A stretch of DNA of 64,000 bases from Micromonospora sp. CB01531 (GCF_001905095.1 NZ_LWLS01000059.1:1-64000); one strand, 5' to 3'; positions 1 through 7,987 are shown, numbered from the stretch's first letter. The notes: generated by a model from the sequence alone, not told the origin. A program made the numbers and translations.

Positions 1-848
1 CGCTCGGCCCAGCCCCGGGAGAGCGACGGCGGCTCGGCCGGCGAGTCGGCCGGAGCCCAGCCGCGCGACAGCGACGGCGGCTCGCCCGGCCCCCGGTCGG
101 CCCAGCCCCGGGACCCGGGCGGCGGCTCGGCCGGTGACTCCGGCGGGCGCTGGTCGGCCCAGTCCCCGGACGCGGTCGGCGGCCCGGCCGGCGATTCGGG
201 CGGGCGCGGGTCGGCCCAGCCCCGGGAGGGTGACGGGGGCGGCTCCGCGGCGGCCCGCTCGGCGGCCGGGGCGTGGAAGCCGGGCGGGACCTCGAAGCCG
301 GAGGCGGCCGCGCCGACCGGCGGCACCTGAAGGGCCGGCGGCGCGGAGGTGGGGCCCCTGCCCTCCGCCCGGCGCGACACGCGGCCGGGCAGCGCTTCGT
401 CCGATGAATGCCGGGCCGGTGGCTCCGCCTCGGCGGACGGCTGCTCCACCGCGGGGACGGGCCGCTGGGCCGGGACGGCCAGGCGGTCGGCGTCGGTCTC
501 CCGGCGTGGCTCGTCGACGGGCGGGGCACTCACCGGCGCCTGGCGGGTCACGGGCGAATCCTCCCCGGCGTGGTCCACGCCGTTGACGTGGCGGCCGTTG
601 ACCCGGCCCGACGGTTCCTCGGCGGGCAGCCCGGGCAGCGGGGCCGGGAGGTCGCCGTGGCGGGGCGACGAGGCGCCCCAGCCGGTGAGATCGGCGCGGG
701 GCCAGGCGGCCGGCGGCTCCGCGCCCCGGGCCCAGCCGGACGCCGGGGGCGCCCACCCGCCGCCGGTGCGGGCCAGGTCGTCGTGCTGACCCCGCCCGTC
801 GCCGTGCTCTCCCGGGGTGGCGGCTCCGGGTTGCCCTGAATCACTCAC
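1..848 (-). CDS. Partial Pro-rich protein with Trp-anchored repeats (N-terminus only)
   Basis: An open frame runs from a GTG at 846-848 to the left edge without a stop, giving about 282 residues. The start is supported by AAGGAG at 855-860 (minus strand), six bases away. The protein begins MSDSGQPGAATPGEHGDG and is almost wholly Pro/Ala/Gly/Glu, with no signal peptide or membrane segment. From roughly residue 205 it holds five imperfect repeats of about 15-19 residues, each carrying a GWA or DWA core followed by PPESPAxPP-like sequence. Such regions are usually disordered linkers ahead of a folded domain that here lies outside the window, so the function cannot be assigned. Divergent from the TetR gene. 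Confidence 0.72.
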   Translation of the reverse strand, partial: MSDSGQPGAATPGEHGDGRGQHDDLARTGGGWAPPASGWARGAEPPAAWPRADLTGWGASSPRHGDLPAPLPGLPAEEPSGRVNGRHVNGVDHAGEDSPVTRQAPVSAPPVDEPRRETDADRLAVPAQRPVPAVEQPSAEAEPPARHSSDEALPGRVSRRAEGRGPTSAPPALQVPPVGAAASGFEVPPGFHAPAAERAAAEPPPSPSRGWADPRPPESPAGPPTASGDWADQRPPESPAEPPPGSRGWADRGPGEPPSLSRGWAPADSPAEPPSLSRGWAE

Positions 849-874
849 CGCGCGCTCCTTGGTCGCCCCCGCTG

Positions 875-903
875 AGGCTACCGTGTGGCGACAGTGGCGA
901 TAA
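875..903 (-). promoter_or_regulatory. Candidate promoter of the left-edge gene
   Basis: On the minus strand TAGCCT (875-880) lies 17 bases after TTATCG (898-903), which resembles -10 and -35 elements. It would give a leader of about 20 bases before the GTG at 848. The same TAGCCT hexamer recurs ahead of other genes here. Inferred by eye only. Confidence 0.35.
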
Positions 904-930
904 GTTACAGCGGCGGGCCAATTCCGCGAC

Positions 931-944
931 GGGCTCACGAGCCC
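931..944. promoter_or_regulatory. Possible TetR autoregulatory operator
   Basis: A short inverted repeat, GGGCTC-ac-GAGCCC, sits between the divergent left-edge gene and the TetR gene. TACGAT at 975-980 fits the TAnnnT form of a -10 box for the TetR gene. TetR repressors commonly bind palindromes in such divergent regions. The arms are only six bases and GC-rich, so chance is likely enough that confidence is low. Confidence 0.2.
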
Positions 945-997
945 GGACCGGTTCGGGTGATAAGTGCCGGCTCGTACGATGAAACTCGGAGGTTCCC

Positions 998-1636
998 ATG
1001 ACCGCTGTGGGGAACGGTGCACAGACCGCCGGCCGGCCCACCCGCCTGCCCCGCTCGGCGCGCCGCAAGCAACTGCTCGCCGCCGCCCAGGAGGTGTTCG
1101 TCGCGCAGGGCTACCACGCTGCCGCGATGGACGACATCGCCGAGCGGGCGGGAGTCTCCAAGCCCGTGCTCTACCAGCACTTCCCGGGCAAGATGGAGCT
1201 CTACCTCGCGCTGCTGGACACGCACTGCGACGCCATCGTGGCGAAGGTGCGCGACGCGATGCGCGGCACCAACGACAACAAGGAGCGGGTCAGCGCGTCG
1301 GTGCGCGCGTACTTCGACTTCGTCGACCACGAGAGCGAGGCGTTCCGCCTGGTCTTCGAGTCGGACCTGCGCAACGACCCGGCCGTCCGGCAGCGGGTGG
1401 AACGGGTCGAGCAGGGCTGCATCGCCGCGATCACCGACACCATCATCTCGGACACCGGCGTGAGCCGGGCGCACGCCGAACTGCTCGCCTCCGGCCTGGT
1501 CGGCGCCGCCGAGACGGCCGCCCAGTTCTGGCTGGCCAGCGGCCGGCAGGTGCCCAAGGCGGAGGCCGAGGCGCTGGTCGCCGCCCTCTCCTGGCGGGGC
1601 ATCGCCAGCTTCCCGCTGCAAGGCGAGTCAGCCTGA
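998..1636 (+). CDS. TetR/AcrR-family transcriptional regulator
   Basis: A 212-residue protein with the usual TetR layout. The N-terminal helix-turn-helix covers about residues 25-70, with AAQEVFVAQGY, MDDIAERAGVSK and LYQHFPGK typical of the family. It is followed by an all-helical C-terminal ligand and dimer domain. GGAGG at 988-992 supports the ATG start. It is divergent from the left-edge gene and is followed 65 bases later by the DUF3107 gene. The ligand and targets cannot be read from the sequence; autoregulation is usual in the family. Confidence 0.9.
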   Translation: MTAVGNGAQTAGRPTRLPRSARRKQLLAAAQEVFVAQGYHAAAMDDIAERAGVSKPVLYQHFPGKMELYLALLDTHCDAIVAKVRDAMRGTNDNKERVSASVRAYFDFVDHESEAFRLVFESDLRNDPAVRQRVERVEQGCIAAITDTIISDTGVSRAHAELLASGLVGAAETAAQFWLASGRQVPKAEAEALVAALSWRGIASFPLQGESA

Positions 1637-1657
1637 ACATCGGTACGCCAGATCGGA

Positions 1658-1663
1658 TAGCCT
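1658..1663 (+). promoter_or_regulatory. Candidate -10 box ahead of DUF3107
   Basis: TAGCCT lies 39 bases upstream of the GTG of the DUF3107 gene, just after the TetR stop codon. CTGAAC at 1633-1638 could be a -35 element with a 19-base spacer. This suggests the small gene has its own promoter as well as possible readthrough from the TetR gene. Confidence 0.3.
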
Positions 1664-1701
1664 TCTCACGGCGGCTTTTTCGCCCCAGTTGAGGAGGCAC
1701 C

Positions 1702-1929
1702 GTGGAGGTCAAGATCGGCGTGCAGTACGCGCCGCGTGAGCTGGTCCTGGAGAGCGGGCAGTCGCCGGCCGAGGTCGAGCAGATCGTGACCGACGCGATC
1801 GCCAAGGGGGAGGGCACGCTCTCCCTGACCGACGAGAAGGGCCGGCGGGTCATCGTGCCGGTCGGCAAGGTCGCCTACGTCGAGATCGCCGAGGCCGCAC
1901 CCCGCGCGGTCGGGTTCACCGTCCGCTGA
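1702..1929 (+). CDS. DUF3107 domain protein
   Basis: A 75-residue protein beginning MEVKIGVQYAPRELVLESGQ, a good match in length and pattern to the small actinobacterial DUF3107 family. That family has no established biochemical role. GAGGAGG about five bases upstream fixes the GTG start. It has no signal peptide or metal motif; the alternating hydrophobic pattern suggests a small beta-rich fold. It is followed convergently, after 51 bases, by the ferritin-like gene. Grouping with a TetR regulator, a ferritin-like protein and a DEAD-box helicase is common in actinobacteria, but the reason is unknown to me. Confidence 0.85.
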   Translation: MEVKIGVQYAPRELVLESGQSPAEVEQIVTDAIAKGEGTLSLTDEKGRRVIVPVGKVAYVEIAEAAPRAVGFTVR

Positions 1930-1980
1930 GTTTCCTGCCGGAGCCGCCGCGGCGGGCACCCCGCCACGGCGGCTCGGGCG

Positions 1981-2625
1981 TCAGTTGTTCAACCCCGCGG
2001 CGGTCATCCGCGCGGTGTGCGCGTCGGTCAGCCGGCGGAACAGCGCCGGCACGTCCACCCCCTCCCGGCGCGCGATCAACGCGGTGAGCGCGCCCCGGTC
2101 CGCGGCGGCGACCCGGCCGGCCTGGGACAACGCCTCCCCGACCAGCCGTCGCGCCCACATGGAGAGCCGGTTGGCGACCCGGGGTTCGGCCTCGATGGCC
2201 GCCCGGATCTCGGTGGCGGCGAACTCGGCGTACCGCGAGTCGTGCAGCACGTCGAGGATGAGCTGCCGGTCCGGCCCGTCGAGCCCGTCGGCGATCTCCC
2301 GCAGGAAGTCGTCGCTGACGGCGTCCCCGACGTACGCCTTGGTCACCGCCTCCAGCCAGTCCTTCGGCTCGGTCGAGTCGTGGTACGCCTGCAACGCCTC
2401 GACGTACGGGGTCATCGCCTCGTCGGGCCGTGCGCCCAGCGCCGTGATCCGGTCGGCGATCCACCGGTAGTGCGCGATCTCGGCGGCGGCCATCTCGCTG
2501 AGCGCGGCCCGTCGGGGCAGGTCGGGGGCGAGGCGGGCGTCGGCGGCCAGCCGGTCGAAGGCGAGCAGTTCGCCGTACGCCACGAGGCCGAGCAGGTCGA
2601 CCAGGGCGGGATCGGGGGCGGACAC
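1981..2625 (-). CDS. Ferritin-like fold protein
   Basis: A 214-residue, all-helical protein. The segments MAAAEIAHYRWIADRI (about residues 45-60) and YAEFAATEIRAAIEAEP (about 132-148) carry the Glu/His spacing of ferritin-like di-iron bundles, the fold shared with tRNA hydroxylase MiaE. I can see candidate ligands but cannot confirm that all four carboxylates and both histidines are present, so metal binding is inferred. The ATG start opens MSAPDPALVDLLGLVAYGEL. Convergent with DUF3107 and divergent from the helicase gene. The enzymatic activity, if any, is unknown. Confidence 0.75.
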   Translation of the reverse strand: MSAPDPALVDLLGLVAYGELLAFDRLAADARLAPDLPRRAALSEMAAAEIAHYRWIADRITALGARPDEAMTPYVEALQAYHDSTEPKDWLEAVTKAYVGDAVSDDFLREIADGLDGPDRQLILDVLHDSRYAEFAATEIRAAIEAEPRVANRLSMWARRLVGEALSQAGRVAAADRGALTALIARREGVDVPALFRRLTDAHTARMTAAGLNN

Positions 2626-2943
2626 GAGCGCAGGCTACCGCCCCGCCGCCACCCCCGCTGACCCCATTGATCTGTGGCCCAGGTCACGCCCAATGGCCCC
2701 GGGACAGCGGCCCAGCAGCGGAATCAGGACGGCCCAGAGGCCGTTCAGGTAGTATGGAGCAGTTGCCGTGGGCACCGATCCGATCAGCAGAGGACATCAA
2801 CCGAGCTGATCACTGTCCGGCCCCCGGCGCGCGTGCGGCCCGGTCCGGCTCGGCGTACCGCCCCCGACCGTGTGGCCCGCGCCAAACCGACCGCGCCCTG
2901 AGGACATGAGGGGCGCACCACGAGAGGGCACCCCCAAATCCAT
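2626..2943. other. Gene-less leader region upstream of the DEAD-box helicase
   Basis: 318 bases with no convincing ORF, between divergent genes. TAGTAT at 2750-2755 is the best -10-like hexamer, but no good -35 lies 16-18 bases before it. If used, it would give a leader of about 180 nt. Within this leader GATCAGC (2782-2788) can pair with GCTGATC (2805-2811). Long structured leaders are known for cold-inducible RNA helicases in other bacteria, so a regulatory 5' UTR is plausible but unproven. Confidence 0.3.
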
Positions 2944-4593
2944 ATGAGCGAGCAGATTCAAGGCCAGGAACTGGCCCCCACCGCTCCGGTTCGTCCGGAA
3001 GCTCCCACTTTCGCCGAGCTCGGCGCCCGCAAGGAGACCGTCGAGGCGCTCGCCGCCGCCGGCATCACCCGCGCGTTCGCCATCCAGGAGTACGCGCTGC
3101 CGATCGCGCTGCGCGGCGTCGACCTGATCGGCCAGGCACCGACCGGCACCGGCAAGACCCTCGGCTTCGGCATCCCGCTGCTGGAGCGGGTGTTCGCCCC
3201 GTCCGAGGGCAGCGACGGCGTGCCGCAGGCGCTGGTCGTCGTACCCACCCGCGAGCTGGGCATCCAGGTCGCCAGGGACCTCGACGCCGCCGGCCGCACC
3301 CGGGGCGTCCGGGTGCTGCCGATCTACGGCGGCGTGGCCTACGAGCCCCAGATCGAGGCGCTGCGCAAGGGCGTCGAGATCCTGGTCGGCACCCCGGGCC
3401 GGCTGCTGGACCTGGCCAAGCAGAAGCACCTGCGGCTCGACCGGGTGCACGCGCTGGTGCTCGACGAGGCCGACCGGATGCTCGACCTGGGCTTCCTCGA
3501 CGACGTCGAGAAGATCCTCGCGATGCTGCCGGAGGACCGGCAGACCATGCTCTTCTCGGCCACCATGCCGGACCCGATCGTCGCCCTGTCCCGGCGCTTC
3601 CTGCGCCGGCCGGTGACGATCCACGCCGGGCACACCGCCGAGACCGGTCCGTCGCCGCAGACCCAGCAGCTGGCCTACCGAACCCACTCGATGAACAAGG
3701 TCGAGATCGTCGCCCGCATCCTCCAGGCCGAGGGCCGAGGCCTGACCATGATCTTCACCCGCACCAAGCGGGCCGCCGACCGGGTCGCCGAGGACCTGGA
3801 CTTCCGCGGCTTCGCGGTGGCCGCCGTGCACGGCGACCTGGGCCAGGGCGCCCGGGAGCGGGCGCTGCGGGCGTTCCGCGCCGGCAAGATCGACACGCTG
3901 GTCGCCACCGACGTGGCCGCCCGGGGCATCGACGTCACCGGCGTCACCCACGTGATCAACTACGACTGCCCCGAGGACCAGGACACCTACACCCACCGGA
4001 TTGGCCGTACCGGCCGGGCCGGGGCGACCGGCGTCGCGGTGACCTTCGTCGACTGGGACGACATGCCGCGCTGGCGGATCATCGACAAGACCCTCGGGCT
4101 CGACATGCCCGAGCCGCCGGAGACGTACCACACCTCCGCGCACCTCTACACCGACCTGGACATCTCCCGCGAGATCACCGGCACGCTGCCGACCGCCGAG
4201 CGCACCCGCGCCGGGCTGTCGGCGGAGGTCGAGGAGGACCTGGGCGGTGGCCGGTCGCGACGCGGCGAGCGCGGTGCGCGGCGCGGCGAGAGCCGGGGCC
4301 GGGAGCGCCGGCGGGGTCGGGGCGGCGACGCCGCCGCGACGCCCGCCGAGGGCGACAGCGGCGCCGAGTCGGCCGCCGAGGAGGGCACCCGCACGCCACG
4401 CCGCCGCCGGCGCCGCCGGGCCGGTGAGACCGCCGCCGGCGAGCCCACCGCGGCGGTCACCGCCGAGGGCGGAGCCGAGCCGGCCGTGGCCGCAGCCGCC
4501 GAAGGCGAGACGCCGACCAAGCCGCGCCGCCGCCGGCGCCGCCGCAGTGGTGGTTCGGGCAGCGGTACGCCGGCCGAGGCGACCGCCGACTGA
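2944..4593 (+). CDS. DEAD-box ATP-dependent RNA helicase
   Basis: A 549-residue ATP-dependent RNA helicase. Visible motifs in order: Q-motif region ITRAFAIQEYALP (41-53), motif I APTGTGKT (65-72), motif Ia PTRELG (101-106), TPGR (150-153), motif II DEAD (174-177), motif III SAT (about 203), ARGID and motif VI HRIGRTGR. The last 150 residues are a low-complexity Arg/Gly/Glu/Ala tail with RRGERGARRGESRGR and two RRRRRRR runs, probably disordered and RNA-binding. The likely role is RNA unwinding in ribosome biogenesis or mRNA decay, as for DeaD/RhlE proteins. A strong hairpin follows the stop codon. Confidence 0.95.
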   Translation: MSEQIQGQELAPTAPVRPEAPTFAELGARKETVEALAAAGITRAFAIQEYALPIALRGVDLIGQAPTGTGKTLGFGIPLLERVFAPSEGSDGVPQALVVVPTRELGIQVARDLDAAGRTRGVRVLPIYGGVAYEPQIEALRKGVEILVGTPGRLLDLAKQKHLRLDRVHALVLDEADRMLDLGFLDDVEKILAMLPEDRQTMLFSATMPDPIVALSRRFLRRPVTIHAGHTAETGPSPQTQQLAYRTHSMNKVEIVARILQAEGRGLTMIFTRTKRAADRVAEDLDFRGFAVAAVHGDLGQGARERALRAFRAGKIDTLVATDVAARGIDVTGVTHVINYDCPEDQDTYTHRIGRTGRAGATGVAVTFVDWDDMPRWRIIDKTLGLDMPEPPETYHTSAHLYTDLDISREITGTLPTAERTRAGLSAEVEEDLGGGRSRRGERGARRGESRGRERRRGRGGDAAATPAEGDSGAESAAEEGTRTPRRRRRRRAGETAAGEPTAAVTAEGGAEPAVAAAAEGETPTKPRRRRRRRSGGSGSGTPAEATAD

Positions 4594-4605
4594 CAGCGAT
4601 GGGCG

Positions 4606-4639
4606 ACGGCCCTCGGACCGGGACCGGTCCGAGGGCCGT
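4606..4639. terminator. Hairpin terminator after the helicase gene
   Basis: A perfect 14-base-pair stem, ACGGCCCTCGGACC with GGTCCGAGGGCCGT, has a six-base loop and starts 13 bases after the helicase stop. There is no strong T-run, as is usual for actinobacterial terminators. Confidence 0.75.
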
Positions 4640-4723
4640 TCCCGCTTCAGATCAACTCCACGTCCTGCACGTCGCGGTAACCGAGCTCCCTGGCACCCGC
4701 ACCCCGAGTGGACCAACCGACCG

Positions 4724-4765
4724 CTGCGTCCATGGCTGCAGAGCGCTCTGCAGCCAGGGGCGCAG
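4724..4765. repeat. 42-bp palindrome, ATGGCTGCAGAGC family, copy 1
   Basis: An almost perfect palindrome centred between 4744 and 4745. The inner 22 bases are GGCTGCAGAGC followed directly by GCTCTGCAGCC, and the outer ten bases pair with two mismatches. It lies between the helicase terminator and the methyltransferase gene. Its left arm differs at only two bases from the right arm of the hairpin at 57919-57988, so the two belong to one repeat family. The role is unknown. Confidence 0.8.
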
Positions 4766-4844
4766 TGCGGCAGGGATGGCGACGCGGGACACCCGCGAGA
4801 CGGGGCGCGGCTGTGACCCGCCCGACAACGAGGAAGATGAGGCC

Positions 4845-5996
4845 ATGCCGGAACCGCTGGACGCCGCCCTGACCGAGGTGCGGGCGCTGCTGCTCGACCC
4901 CGCCCTGACCCGGGCGGTCGCCGCCGGGCGGCGCCGCGGCGAGCGTCCCTCGGTGGTCCGCGCCGAGCTGCGCCCGGTCACCCTGAAGGCCGGCCTGCGG
5001 CTGCAGATCGCCACCTCGGACGCCGCCCGGCCGTACACCCGCAACGTGGCACCGGGCGCGGAGGCCGGCGCGGCGGTCGACGCGCTGCTCGCCGAGCCCT
5101 TCGGCAACTGGCATGTGGAGACGGCCGACACCACGCTCCAGCTCCGGGTGACCAAGTCGGGCGAGGCGCAGGTGCACCGGGCGGCGGCGAGCCGACCGGC
5201 GCCAGAACCGGGCGGCCACGACCGGGCCAAGGACTACCTGCTCGACCCGGGCGACCCGATCTTCGCCGAGATCGGCGGCTCGGCGGCCAAGCGCCGCCAG
5301 GTGGACGCGTTCCTGCGCGCGCTGGCGGCCACCCTGCCCGACGACCTGACCGGGCCGTTGCGCGTGGTCGACCTCGGCTGCGGCAACGCGTACCTGACGT
5401 TCGCGGCGTACCGCTATCTGATCCGGCGTGGGCTGGACGTGACGCTGGTCGGGGTGGACGTCCGCGAGGACCAGCGCCGCCGCAACACCGAGCTGGCCGA
5501 GCGGCTGGGCTGGGCCGACCAGGTGAGCTTCGTGGCCGGCACCATCGCCGAGGCGGTGGTCGAGCCGGTACCCGACCTGGTGCTGGCGCTGCACGCCTGC
5601 GACACCGCCACCGACGAGGCGCTGGCCCGCGCCGTCCGCTGGAATGCCGGGTGGGTGCTCGCCGCCCCCTGCTGCCACCACGACGTGGCGGCCCAGCTCC
5701 GCGCCCGTACGGCCCCGGGGCCGTACGAGCTGCTCACCCGGCAGGGCATCCTGCGCGAGCGGTTCGCGGACGTGCTGACCGACGCGCTGCGGGCCGGCCT
5801 GCTCCGGCTGCACGGCTACCGGGCCGACGTGGTGGAGTTCGTCGACTCCCGGCACACCCCGCGCAACCTGCTGATCCGGGCCCGGCACACCGGGAACACG
5901 CCGACCGCCGACCAGCGGGCGGAGTATCGGGAGCTGGTCGACCAGTGGGCCGTGACGCCCCGGCTGGAGACCCTGCTGTCCGGATCGCCGGCCTGA
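4845..5996 (+). CDS. SAM-dependent methyltransferase-like protein
   Basis: A 383-residue protein. The open frame extends upstream to 4599, but that part would run through the palindrome and lacks a Shine-Dalgarno. The ATG at 4845 follows AGGAAG and ATGAGG, so it is preferred. Around residues 165-185 lies VVDLGCGNAYLTFAAY, motif I of Rossmann-fold methyltransferases, followed by VGVDVRED. APCCHHD near residue 273 matches the family of RNA methyltransferase-like proteins related to TRM13/METTL25, suggesting an RNA substrate. The N-terminal 150 residues show no motif I know. It appears monocistronic. Confidence 0.8.
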   Translation: MPEPLDAALTEVRALLLDPALTRAVAAGRRRGERPSVVRAELRPVTLKAGLRLQIATSDAARPYTRNVAPGAEAGAAVDALLAEPFGNWHVETADTTLQLRVTKSGEAQVHRAAASRPAPEPGGHDRAKDYLLDPGDPIFAEIGGSAAKRRQVDAFLRALAATLPDDLTGPLRVVDLGCGNAYLTFAAYRYLIRRGLDVTLVGVDVREDQRRRNTELAERLGWADQVSFVAGTIAEAVVEPVPDLVLALHACDTATDEALARAVRWNAGWVLAAPCCHHDVAAQLRARTAPGPYELLTRQGILRERFADVLTDALRAGLLRLHGYRADVVEFVDSRHTPRNLLIRARHTGNTPTADQRAEYRELVDQWAVTPRLETLLSGSPA

Positions 5997-6154
5997 CGGC
6001 GGCCGGTCGCGGTAGTTGATTCGGGGCAACCGATCTGCCGTCCCGGCCGTCCTGCCACCCGACCGATCAGTCAGTTACTTCGACCCTCGTTCGTACTACC
6101 CTGTCGGAGGCCGCACCGTCCGGTGCTCGCGCCGGAAAGGGAAGACCCGGAGGG

Positions 6155-6571
6155 ATGGGTTCCGCAGAGGTTTCACCACAGATGGCGTTCGCCCGCTTCG
6201 TGCGGCGCGCCATCGACGACGCCCGCGAGGAGCGCGGCTGGACGGTGACCGAGCTGGCCACGCACACGGGTGTGGGGCGGTCCACGGTGTTCCGCTGGCT
6301 GGCCGGCGACTGGCAGGACTACCCGGAGCTGGCCAAGGTGCGCGGCTTCTGTGCCGCACTCGACCTGCCGGTGGCGGCCGCCTTCCGCGCTCTCGGCCTG
6401 CCCGACGCCGGCCAGGTCCCCCGCCGCCGCGCCGAGGACGCCCCGGTGGAGGCGGACGTCCGGGTGATCTTGGAGCGGCTGGCCGATCCCAACGTCCCGG
6501 CCGAGGAGAAGCACCACATCCGGGACCTGCTCCGCTACCTGGCGCGCCGCCCGGTCCGCCGGGCCGGCTGA
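6155..6571 (+). CDS. Small helix-turn-helix DNA-binding protein
   Basis: A 138-residue protein with an XRE/Cro-type helix-turn-helix at about residues 14-75: FVRRAIDDAREERGWTVTEL, then GVGRSTVFRWLAGD as turn and recognition helix. The C-terminal part, VILERLADPNVPAEEKHHIR, is helical and may mediate dimerisation. The start is uncertain: GGAGG sits only one base before the ATG at 6155, whereas the in-frame ATG at 6182 has AGAGG 11 bases upstream and gives a shorter protein. Its stop lies four bases from the convergent copper-type gene, so transcripts of the two must overlap. Targets are unknown. Confidence 0.8.
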   Translation: MGSAEVSPQMAFARFVRRAIDDAREERGWTVTELATHTGVGRSTVFRWLAGDWQDYPELAKVRGFCAALDLPVAAAFRALGLPDAGQVPRRRAEDAPVEADVRVILERLADPNVPAEEKHHIRDLLRYLARRPVRRAG

Positions 6572-6575
6572 CGCC

Positions 6576-7619
6576 TCAATCGACCGTCACGGTGAACGCG
6601 GCGGTACGCACCACGCCGCCGACCTGGAAGTCGAAGAACATCCGGTAGCGGCCGGGCCCGGGCGCGCTGAGCGAGAACGTGACCGGGTCGCCGTCCCGCC
6701 GGGTCTCCGGGTGCACGTGCACGTAGCCGAGGTCGCCCTCGCGGAGCGCGACCAGGTGGCCGTACGCGCCGAGGTAGGGCTCCAGCGCCGCGGCCGGGCC
6801 GCCGGGGGTGAGCACCTGGAACCGCAGCGGGGTCGCCGCCCCGACCGTCGGGGTGCCCTCGTATCCGACGGTGAACCCGTCGACCGTGGTCGAGGTGGCC
6901 GGCGCCGGCAGCGGCCGGGGCGCGTACCCGCCGGGCGCGGCCAGGTCGGTGCCGAGGGTGACGGCGGTCTGCCGGCCGTCGTCAGCGACCGCGGTGAAGT
7001 CGGCGTACGCCCGCCAGACTCCCGCCTCGGGCAGGGTCAGCGGCACCGACCACGAGCCGTCCGCCGCCATCGTCGGGTGCAGGTGCTGATAGCCGGTGAG
7101 GTCGCGGCGCACCACGATGAGGTGCATCGGCTTGTCGTGCACGACGGCGAACCGGGTGACCGGTCGCCGCCGCTCGTCCCGGATCTGGAACCGCAGCTCA
7201 CCAGCCCGGCCGGGGGTGAACTCCACCGTCAGGGGGGTGAGCGTGTAGCCGGCCGAGCTGAGCGAGAGCCCGACCGCGTCCGCTCCGTCGCCCTGGGTGA
7301 CCGTGGCCCCGCCGTGCGAGTGCGCGCCGGTGCCCGGCGCGTGGCTGTGCGTCGCGGTCGCCGGGGCGGCGCCGGACGCGGTGGTCGGCGGCGGGTTCAG
7401 CCGTCCGAGGCCGAAGCCGAGCAGCACGGCGAGCACCAGCCCGCCCACCGTCAGGGCGAGCCGCAACGTGGCCCGGTCCACCATGCCGGGGCCCGCCACG
7501 GCCGGCAGGTCGCGGTCGAGCACGGCCGGCAACGCGTCGGGACCGGCCGGGGCGGTCGACGCGTCGGGACCGGCCGCGGCCGGTGCCTCGGGACGGGTGA
7601 CGGACGGCGGCTCAGGCAA
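6576..7619 (-). CDS. Membrane-anchored protein with His-rich linker, copper-associated
   Basis: About 347 residues. I chose the TTG at 7617-7619, which overlaps the stop of the CopZ-like gene (TTGCCTGA) and allows translational coupling; the ATG at 7484 is a fallback. A Pro/Ala-rich N-terminus precedes one membrane segment (LALTVGGLVLAVLLGFGL), a His-rich linker HSHAPGTGAHSHGG, and two beta-rich extracellular modules. Both modules carry histidine motifs (DKPMHLIVV with YQHLHPTM, and GHLVALREGDLGYVHVHPE). These repeats and the adjacent CopZ-like gene point to a role with extracytoplasmic copper, but no defined cupredoxin site is visible. The family is otherwise uncharacterised to me. Confidence 0.7.
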   Translation of the reverse strand: MPEPPSVTRPEAPAAAGPDASTAPAGPDALPAVLDRDLPAVAGPGMVDRATLRLALTVGGLVLAVLLGFGLGRLNPPPTTASGAAPATATHSHAPGTGAHSHGGATVTQGDGADAVGLSLSSAGYTLTPLTVEFTPGRAGELRFQIRDERRRPVTRFAVVHDKPMHLIVVRRDLTGYQHLHPTMAADGSWSVPLTLPEAGVWRAYADFTAVADDGRQTAVTLGTDLAAPGGYAPRPLPAPATSTTVDGFTVGYEGTPTVGAATPLRFQVLTPGGPAAALEPYLGAYGHLVALREGDLGYVHVHPETRRDGDPVTFSLSAPGPGRYRMFFDFQVGGVVRTAAFTVTVD

Positions 7620-7842
7620 CGCCGCCGGCCAGTTCGTAGCCCGCCTCGTCCACGGCGGCCCGGACGGTCTCGACCGGCAGCGCATCGCTGCTGGTGACGG
7701 TGGCCGTACCCGCGGCGAGATCGACCCGGACCTCCTCGACACCGGGCAGGGCGGACAGCTCCTCGGTCACCGCCCGCACGCAGTGCTCGCAGGTCATCCC
7801 GCTGACGGCGTAGGTCTGGGTGACGGGTCGCTGCTCGGTCAT
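7612..7842 (-). CDS. CopZ-like heavy-metal-associated (HMA) chaperone
   Basis: A 76-residue single HMA domain. The metal-binding motif GMTCEHC lies at about residues 15-21, followed by the usual pattern VRAVTEELSALPGVEEVRVDL and AAVDEAGYEL. The length and motif match CopZ-type copper chaperones, which pass Cu(I) to P-type ATPases or sensors. The ATG at 7842 is the only reasonable start. Its stop overlaps the proposed start of the His-rich membrane protein, suggesting a two-gene copper-handling operon. No P-type ATPase or CsoR-type repressor lies in the window. Confidence 0.92.
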   Translation of the reverse strand: MTEQRPVTQTYAVSGMTCEHCVRAVTEELSALPGVEEVRVDLAAGTATVTSSDALPVETVRAAVDEAGYELAGGVA

Positions 7843-7909
7843 GCGCCCACGGTACCGCCAACCGGGGTACCGCCCGGGGCACCGTCGGTGACGGTGGCGA
7901 CGCTCGCAA

Positions 7910-7941
7910 TCCGGCCGGCCCGGGAACTTACCCCGGCCGGT
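7910..7941. terminator. Candidate GC-rich hairpin downstream of the RecQ gene
   Basis: CCGGCCGG and CCCCGGCCGG flank a short centre in the 145-base gap between the CopZ-like start and the RecQ-like stop. It can fold into a GC-rich stem that could end the minus-strand RecQ transcript. The pairing is imperfect and there is no T-run. Confidence 0.35.
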
Positions 7942-7987
7942 GGACGACTACCCCAGATCGAGGGTGAGACCGGCAGCCGTCGACGGA

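Noticed and set aside
1..330. CRISPR array or satellite repeat at the left edge
   Set aside because: The repetition is imperfect, lacks spacers of constant length, and stays in frame as coding repeats.
2797..4716. 639-residue open frame on the minus strand
   Set aside because: It is antisense to the DEAD-box helicase, has no family motif, and its composition mirrors the helicase codons. A G+C-rich antisense shadow.
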